NCBI GenBank assembly: GCA_022764505.1
Contig: JALEQJ010000006.1
Location: 1-64,000 of the forward strand
Origin: Phocaeicola sp.
Lineage (GTDB): Bacteria > Bacteroidota > Bacteroidia > Bacteroidales > Bacteroidaceae
Direction: 5' to 3'
Length of the DNA: 64,000 bases
The translations under genes were made by a program, and so were the position numbers. Under the pieces are notes generated by a model. The model ran no database searches and was not told the origin of the DNA. It worked only from the letters and a program-made list of their open reading frames with translations. Below, in pieces: positions 59,228-64,000 of the stretch. The number at the start of each line of letters is the position of its first letter. The stretch's first letter is position 1.

Positions 59228-61006
59228 TTAATCAAAGTCCAGCTTTATCAGTTCTTGTTGAGGAGTGAAATTGATGAAGAAGACTTTCTTATTTATGAAT
59301 CCTCCCCAATTATTTACCCGTTCAAACTTAAAACCGGTTTGTATTGCTGTAGTTTGGACTTGAGGAAGTGAAGACTCCATAGAAGAACCAAACTGTGTAA
59401 GACCTTTCAAGAAGTAGTATCCTATATCAAAGCCTAACATACCATACTTAGGAAATGTATGGGCTAAATCTTTCTTATACCAATGCTTGAAGTTTTGTGC
59501 ATAACGCACTGCATCTGGAAATATATTGTTGGTATAAAAAGATGAGTAGAAAAAAGTATTCAATAAGAAGAAATTATTCCCAAAATCTTTTGTATAAGTT
59601 TGCCATTCCGGATAACCGAAGAGTGCCATATCTGCTACCGGAAGTTCTTCTCTTATAGTAATTAAAACAGGCATAAGGCTTGCCAATGTTTTATAATTTC
59701 CAGAAGCAGGGATAAAGATATTCTTGGTCTTATCTTTCATCAAAGCGATCAATGAAGATGATTTTAGATTTTCTTCCAATGTGATCACCTTATAGGAAAT
59801 GCCTTGCTTTTTGAGTTCGTTTTTGAGTCCACGCACAAATTCGGCTTTTTCTCTTTCTGCAGGTGTGTCTATAAAGATGACATTGGATTGCGAAAATTTA
59901 CGAACAAAATGTTCATAGACTTCCGAATATAGATAAGACTGAGGTGTATTGATTTGATATAAATATGGACTATTGAAGACAGGGTCTACACGTTGAGAAA
60001 AGGGAACTACAAATCGGATTTTGTTGGCTTTAGCAAAAGCTGCAACCTTATTGGTTTCTTCATTTCCTACAGTACCAAAGATGATGTGCATACGCTTCAT
60101 TTCAAGTTTGGATAAGATATTCTCTATGGAACCGGACTCTTCTTTGGTGTCGTAGGTGTATAAATTGATAGAATATCCTTGAGATTTAATACTGTCTACA
60201 GCCAATAAAAAACCTCTATAAAATTCCAGCATTCTCATTTGCTCACTTTGATGTTCCTGTCCACCTGTCATAAAAGGTAACAGTACAGCGACATTCAATG
60301 ATTGGTATTGAGCAGGAACCGGTTTGTTTTTATTGATCAGTTCTTCATTGCTTGGGGTAGTGGTTATTATAGTCTGTGAAACTACTTTCTTCTGCTTTTC
60401 CGGGATAAACAGGAAAGTTCCTTTTTTCAGCTTATCGGAATTTATGTCTTTGTTTTCTGCAAGGAGTTCTTCTACTGTGATATTATACATTTTCGCTATG
60501 CTAAATACAGTTTCTCCTTTTTCTACTTTGTGCATTTCTCTCCAACTTTGTTTCTTAGGTTCTTGTGGAGTAGGGGAAGAGGTTGGAGCAGATGTTGTGA
60601 TAGAAGAAATGGTTCTTGTAGGAATGCTAATCACTTGTCCTGCTTTGAAGTTTTGTGTAGAGATACCCGGATTGGCTTCTATTAAGGCTTCTGCTGTAAC
60701 ACCATACATCTGGGTAATTCTATAAATGGTTTCTCCGGCTTCTATGGTGTGAAAGCTTGGTTTTGTAAGATTGGAAGAAGAGTGTTGTGGTATTTTGAGT
60801 ACACTTCCTATATTGATTTGAGTTTCACTGCCGGGATTTAATCGTGTAATGTCTTCAATACTCAAATTATAGGTTTGAGCAAGTGAGTAAAGGCTTTCTC
60901 CCTTGGCTACGGTATGAAAAAAATAGCTCTTTTCTTGTGCTATCGTAGGAAATATGTATAGGCACAAGCCTACGATATATAATGATGCAATTCTTTTGAT
61001 ATTCAT
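59228..61006 (-). CDS. LysM and periplasmic-binding-fold (PBP1) fusion protein
   Basis: The 592-residue exported protein has a signal peptide (about 1-23) and three LysM peptidoglycan-binding repeats at about 27-72, 84-130 and 157-205 (for example VAKGESLYSLAQTYNLS and VEKGETVFSIAKMYNIT). From about residue 230 a type I periplasmic ligand-binding fold follows (VAVLLPFMTGG, FGTVGNEETNKVAAFAKA). It is common in Bacteroidetes but the ligand is unknown; a link to cell-wall recycling or amino-acid sensing is inferred. Confidence 0.88.
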   Translation of the reverse strand: MNIKRIASLYIVGLCLYIFPTIAQEKSYFFHTVAKGESLYSLAQTYNLSIEDITRLNPGSETQINIGSVLKIPQHSSSNLTKPSFHTIEAGETIYRITQMYGVTAEALIEANPGISTQNFKAGQVISIPTRTISSITTSAPTSSPTPQEPKKQSWREMHKVEKGETVFSIAKMYNITVEELLAENKDINSDKLKKGTFLFIPEKQKKVVSQTIITTTPSNEELINKNKPVPAQYQSLNVAVLLPFMTGGQEHQSEQMRMLEFYRGFLLAVDSIKSQGYSINLYTYDTKEESGSIENILSKLEMKRMHIIFGTVGNEETNKVAAFAKANKIRFVVPFSQRVDPVFNSPYLYQINTPQSYLYSEVYEHFVRKFSQSNVIFIDTPAEREKAEFVRGLKNELKKQGISYKVITLEENLKSSSLIALMKDKTKNIFIPASGNYKTLASLMPVLITIREELPVADMALFGYPEWQTYTKDFGNNFFLLNTFFYSSFYTNNIFPDAVRYAQNFKHWYKKDLAHTFPKYGMLGFDIGYYFLKGLTQFGSSMESSLPQVQTTAIQTGFKFERVNNWGGFINKKVFFINFTPQQELIKLDFD

Positions 61007-61079
61007 CTCTATTTTATTTTATGTGCAAATCTACTAAAAAGTTGTAGGGTTCTAAGAATAACTTAATTCTAAAAGAGTA

Positions 61080-61751
61080 TTATAATAAATCCGGGCGTAG
61101 CTTCTGAGTACGTTCTATAGATTGCTGTAACTCCCATTCTCTTATTTTGGCTTCGTGTCCGGATAATAAAATTTCCGGTACAGTCCACCCTTTGTACTCG
61201 GCTGGACGGGTGTAAACGGGTGGAGCTAATAAGTTGTCTTGAAAAGAATCCGATAAGGCTGATTGTTCGTCCGAAATAACTCCAGGAATAATGCGTATTA
61301 CGGCGTCGGAAATGACAGCCGCCGCCAACTCTCCTCCGGTAAGCACATAATCTCCTATGCTGATCTCTTTCGTTATAAGATGCTCTCTTATGCGGAAATC
61401 TATCCCCTTAAAGTGTCCGCAAAGAATGATTAAGTTTTGCTTTAAGGAAAGACTGTTTGCCATAGGTTGTGTGAACGGTTCTCCATCTGGCGAAGTGAAT
61501 ATAACTTCATCGTATACTCGCTCTTGTTTGAGAGAAGAGATACATCTATCTATAGGCTCTATTTTCATAACCATTCCTGCACAACCTCCGAAAGGGTAAT
61601 CGTCTACTCTTCTGTGTTTATCTATGGTATAATCTCTGAGATTGTGAATGTGGATTTCTGCAAGACCTTTTTTCTGCGCTCTACTCATAATAGAGTGATC
61701 AAAAAAGCCTTGTATCATTTCTGGCAGTACGGTGATAATGTCTATGCGCAT
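61080..61751 (-). CDS. trmD: tRNA (guanine-N1)-methyltransferase TrmD
   Basis: The 223-residue enzyme methylates G37 of tRNAs with S-adenosylmethionine, preventing frameshifts. The trefoil-knot region is visible as [44 protein letters not shown], and [12 protein letters not shown] is conserved upstream. The gene lies between nitrilase (11 bases apart) and the LysM gene, not in the usual rpsP-rimM group. Confidence 0.97.
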   Translation of the reverse strand: MRIDIITVLPEMIQGFFDHSIMSRAQKKGLAEIHIHNLRDYTIDKHRRVDDYPFGGCAGMVMKIEPIDRCISSLKQERVYDEVIFTSPDGEPFTQPMANSLSLKQNLIILCGHFKGIDFRIREHLITKEISIGDYVLTGGELAAAVISDAVIRIIPGVISDEQSALSDSFQDNLLAPPVYTRPAEYKGWTVPEILLSGHEAKIREWELQQSIERTQKLRPDLL

Positions 61752-61762
61752 ACTCCTATTTT

Positions 61763-62530
61763 TTAATAAATGGAAAAATGATCTGCGTCTGCCAATACCG
61801 GAAACTTTTCTCGGAAACGCTGCAACTTATCCAAAGTCAATTCATATATAATCACACCCGGCATACTTTCTGTACATTCTCCTACAGGATTTCCGTAAAA
61901 GTCTACTATAGCAGTATGTCCTGTATAAGTACCCCATTTGTCTTTTCCTACTCTATTGACAGCCAATACATAACATTGGTTTTCTATGGCACGTGCTTGT
62001 ATAAGTTTATCCCAAACATTGATACGTCCTTCCGGCCAAGCGGCAATATAGATGGCTGCATCATAATCTCCGAGGTTGCGAGAATAAACAGGGAAACGCA
62101 AGTCATAACAGATTTGAAGTAAGAAACGTATGTTCTTGTAATTTACAATGGTGCGCTCGTTTCCTGCCGTATAACTCAGATGCTCGTTCCCATAAGAGAA
62201 TAAATGTCTTTTATTATAGGTATGTATATTTCCTTCCGGAGTAACAAAGAGCATTCTATTGTAGTAATATCCATTTTCTACGATAGGTACACTGCCTACG
62301 ATAGCAAAATTACAGAGAGAGGCTTGTTCCTTAAACCATTGAACAGTTCTTCCCTCCATACCTTCTGCTACATTTTGTGGCTCTATAGTGCAACCCGTAG
62401 TAAACATTTCCGGAAAAACGACCAATTCTACACCCTTCTCTCTTAGATTCTGTAAGGTTTGAGTAGCTGTAGATAGGTTGGTGGTAATGTCTTCCCTTTC
62501 TATATCGGATTGTATCAGTGCTATTTTCAT
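61763..62530 (-). CDS. Nitrilase-superfamily omega-amidase (YafV-like)
   Basis: The 255-residue carbon-nitrogen hydrolase has the triad E ([11 protein letters not shown]), K ([10 protein letters not shown]) and C ([16 protein letters not shown]). The last is the YafV/NIT2 type motif, which hydrolyses omega-amides such as 2-oxoglutaramate and 2-oxosuccinamate, cleaning up after transaminases. It is distinct from the AguB-like nitrilase at 38 kb. It is the first gene of the minus-strand run that includes trmD. Confidence 0.9.
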   Translation of the reverse strand: MKIALIQSDIEREDITTNLSTATQTLQNLREKGVELVVFPEMFTTGCTIEPQNVAEGMEGRTVQWFKEQASLCNFAIVGSVPIVENGYYYNRMLFVTPEGNIHTYNKRHLFSYGNEHLSYTAGNERTIVNYKNIRFLLQICYDLRFPVYSRNLGDYDAAIYIAAWPEGRINVWDKLIQARAIENQCYVLAVNRVGKDKWGTYTGHTAIVDFYGNPVGECTESMPGVIIYELTLDKLQRFREKFPVLADADHFSIY

Positions 62531-62638
62531 ACTTTACTGTATTTCTATATTGTGTCCAAAAGTAGAAAAAAGAAAGGGGATACGAAAATCAATATATGGA
62601 AGAGTAGGGGAAGAGTTAGTTATAGTGCAGATATAAAA

Positions 62639-62661
62639 AAAGCTCCTTTTCAAGGAGCTTT
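62639..62661 (-). terminator. Terminator after tRNA-Arg
   Basis: AAAGCTCC (62639-62646) pairs with GGAGCTTT (62654-62661). On the minus strand the stem is followed by TTTTT, an intrinsic terminator downstream of the tRNA. Confidence 0.8.
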
Positions 62662-62662
62662 G

Positions 62663-62736
62663 TGACCGCGACAGGATTCAAACCTGTAACCGGCTGATCC
62701 GTAGTCAGCTACTCTATTCAGTTGAGCTACGCGGCC
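62663..62736 (-). tRNA. tRNA-Arg (ACG)
   Basis: On the minus strand the 74-base cloverleaf starts GGCCGCG, pairing with CGCGGTC (one G-U pair). The anticodon stem GCTGA/TCAGC encloses loop CTACGGA (anticodon ACG), and the T arm is CAGGTTTGAATCCTG. Discriminator A; CCA not encoded. ACG needs TadA conversion to inosine to read CGU, CGC and CGA. Confidence 0.96.
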
Positions 62737-62758
62737 ATGTCATTTTTGTTTGACGATG

Positions 62759-62789
62759 CAAAGGTAGAGCTTTTTTTATTATCTCCAAA
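62759..62789 (-). promoter_or_regulatory. Consensus promoter for tRNA-Arg
   Basis: On the minus strand TTTG (62789-62786) and TACCTTTG (62766-62759) are separated by 19 bp, the exact Bacteroidetes promoter arrangement, 22 bases before the tRNA. A perfect 13-bp inverted repeat TAGAGCTTTTTTT / AAAAAAAGCTCTA (62765-62777 and 62788-62800) overlaps it. Confidence 0.75.
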
Positions 62790-62971
62790 AAAAAGCTCTA
62801 TTTTTTTGTGTGAAATGAAGATTTTATTTCGGAGTAAGAAAACTTCTATACGATTAAACCTTTAGAATATAGAAAGATACAGTATTTATCTATAAAATGT
62901 ATTTACGTTTTTTTTATGATTGAAAAGTAAAAAACAATCGACAATCCATAGAACTAAGTTAGTACTACTAT

Positions 62972-63069
62972 GCTTTTATAAACCGAATAGCACTTTTTTG
63001 TAAACCCAAACACGGTTTATATAAACCACGATGGAAGTTTATATAAACTATGATACAAAATACATAAAC
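62972..63069. repeat. 21-22-bp-period array of GTTTATATAAAC units (copy 3)
   Basis: Five units end in AAAC at 62983, 63005, 63026, 63048 and 63069. The central two (63015-63026 and 63037-63048) are perfect GTTTATATAAAC palindromes; the flanking ones are GCTTTTATAAAC, TTTTTTGTAAAC and AAATACATAAAC. Steps are 22, 21, 22 and 21 bp. This is the longest copy in the window. Confidence 0.7.
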
Positions 63070-63251
63070 TTCCTATATGAAATAAAGATTTGCTTATAAA
63101 AAGGAGTAGTAAACAACTTGGACTTTTTCAGATAGTTCTTAATCCTATTGGAGGGTGGATATATAACGACGGCTTCAGTATTTTCCGGGTTTATAGACAT
63201 CTGCTTCTGCTTTTTTTGTATTTTTGTCCAAAGTGAAAGATATTTTTAAGT

Positions 63252-64000
63252 ATGAGTTCTACAGACATAGATAAACAGCATTTCGGCGAAATAGAAACAG
63301 GACATTCCGATTATAAACCAGTAGACAAAAATGAAAGCTCTCTAAAGTACAACTTAGGGGGAATGTATCAAAACTGGTTTTTAGATTATGCTTCTTATGT
63401 TATTTTAGAGCGTGCTGTACCACATATCAATGACGGGCTGAAACCCGTACAACGACGTATATTGCATTCTATGAAACGCTTAGACGATGGGCGTTATAAT
63501 AAAGTTGCCAATATAGTAGGGCATACTATGCAGTTTCACCCTCATGGAGATGCTTCTATAGGAGATGCTTTGGTACAATTAGGACAAAAAGACTTATTGA
63601 TAGACTGTCAGGGAAACTGGGGTAACATATTAACCGGAGATGGCGCCGCCGCTCCTCGTTATATAGAAGCCCGTTTGTCAAAGCTCGCTTTGGATATTCT
63701 TTTCAACCCTAAAACTACAGAGTGGCAATCTTCTTACGATGGCAGAAATAAAGAACCCATCACACTGCCGGTTAAATTCCCTTTGCTCTTGGCACAAGGA
63801 GTAGAAGGTATTGCTGTGGGACTCTCGTCCAAAATACTTCCTCATAACTTTAATGAACTGTGCGAAGCTGCCATAGCTTATCTCAAAGAAGAAGATTTTA
63901 CGCTATATCCCGATTTCCAAACAGGTGGATTGATAGATGTTTCACGTTATAATGATGGAGAAAGAGGAGGTACCGTACGTGTACGTGCTAAAATCTCCAA
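63252..64000 (+). CDS. parC: DNA topoisomerase IV subunit A (partial, 5' end)
   Basis: The frame from ATG 63252 stays open to the window end (about 249 codons). It starts MSSTDIDKQHFGE and has YASYVILERAVPHINDGLKPVQRRILHSM, HPHGDASIGDALV and the GDGAAAPRYIEARL segment that carries the active-site tyrosine. These are the type IIA topoisomerase A-subunit breakage-reunion domain. The ERAVPHINDGLKPVQRRIL variant is typical of Bacteroidetes ParC rather than GyrA. With ParE it decatenates daughter chromosomes. The 3' part lies outside the window. Confidence 0.92.
   Translation, partial: MSSTDIDKQHFGEIETGHSDYKPVDKNESSLKYNLGGMYQNWFLDYASYVILERAVPHINDGLKPVQRRILHSMKRLDDGRYNKVANIVGHTMQFHPHGDASIGDALVQLGQKDLLIDCQGNWGNILTGDGAAAPRYIEARLSKLALDILFNPKTTEWQSSYDGRNKEPITLPVKFPLLLAQGVEGIAVGLSSKILPHNFNELCEAAIAYLKEEDFTLYPDFQTGGLIDVSRYNDGERGGTVRVRAKIS

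Larger units (their letters stand above)
62737..63251. other. 515-base non-coding region between tRNA-Arg and parC
   Basis: It contains the tRNA-Arg promoter, a perfect 13-bp inverted repeat, the third GTTTATATAAAC array and a possible -7 box TATTTTTG (63219-63226) 25 bases before the parC ATG. No gene is seen. Confidence 0.65.

Overview
The window is an AT-rich bacterial chromosome segment (GC content not computed; by eye around 38-40%) with dense gene packing. It comes from a member of the Bacteroidetes, most likely order Bacteroidales. The evidence is family content: SUI1/YciH, an OmpA protein with a barrel domain, PorT-like outer membrane barrels, class I fumarase, DUF1573, a LysM/PBP1 fusion, AguA/AguB and MutS2. 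The promoters also fit: several genes and both tRNAs carry the Bacteroidetes -7 box TAnnTTTG, sometimes with a TTTG -33 box 19 bp upstream. Family-level placement (Porphyromonadaceae/Dysgonomonadaceae-like) is only a guess.

Layout. 1-5.1 kb: secreted serine-type sulfatase, SUI1 factor, outer membrane barrel, priA. 5.1-7.6 kb: membrane acyltransferase, low-molecular-weight phosphatase, ung. 7.7-12 kb: tRNA-Glu, rpsT, recJ, recQ. 12-17.3 kb: minus-strand late cobalamin operon (cbiA, adenosyltransferase, cobQ, PLP decarboxylase/aminotransferase, cbiB) with a short leader and no visible B12 riboswitch. 17.7-20.9 kb: tdk, AI-2E family transporter, OmpA protein. 21-29.4 kb: eight-gene surface-polysaccharide operon (five glycosyltransferases, two acyltransferases, a polymerase-like membrane protein). 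29.4-38.2 kb: clpB, class I fumarase, mutS2, gnd. 38.2-44.6 kb: aguB, aguA and a giant TamB-like protein. 45.3-49.3 kb: menaquinone genes (hotdog thioesterase, menF, menD, menB). 49.5-51.5 kb: groES-groEL. 51.8-55.3 kb: a small accessory pocket with a lipoprotein, a frameshifted gene, a decayed XRE/Mrr-type remnant, a DUF1573 protein and an XRE regulator with inverted repeats at its promoter. 55.3-62.5 kb: minus-strand metallo-hydrolase, transglutaminase-like protein, ridA, exonuclease III, outer membrane barrel, LysM/PBP1 protein, trmD, nitrilase. 62.6-64 kb: tRNA-Arg and the start of parC, which runs off the window.

The least explained signal is non-coding. Three intergenic regions (about 17.46, 34.0 and 63.0 kb) carry degenerate tandem arrays of the palindrome GTTTATATAAAC spaced every 21-22 bp. 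A fourth (about 44.9 kb) carries three tandem 22-bp units of a different dyad (TTCCGAAC...GGAA). Equal spacing of about two helical turns suggests arrays of protein-binding sites or a family of dispersed 22-bp repeats. I see no CRISPR array, complete prophage, insertion sequence or rRNA operon.
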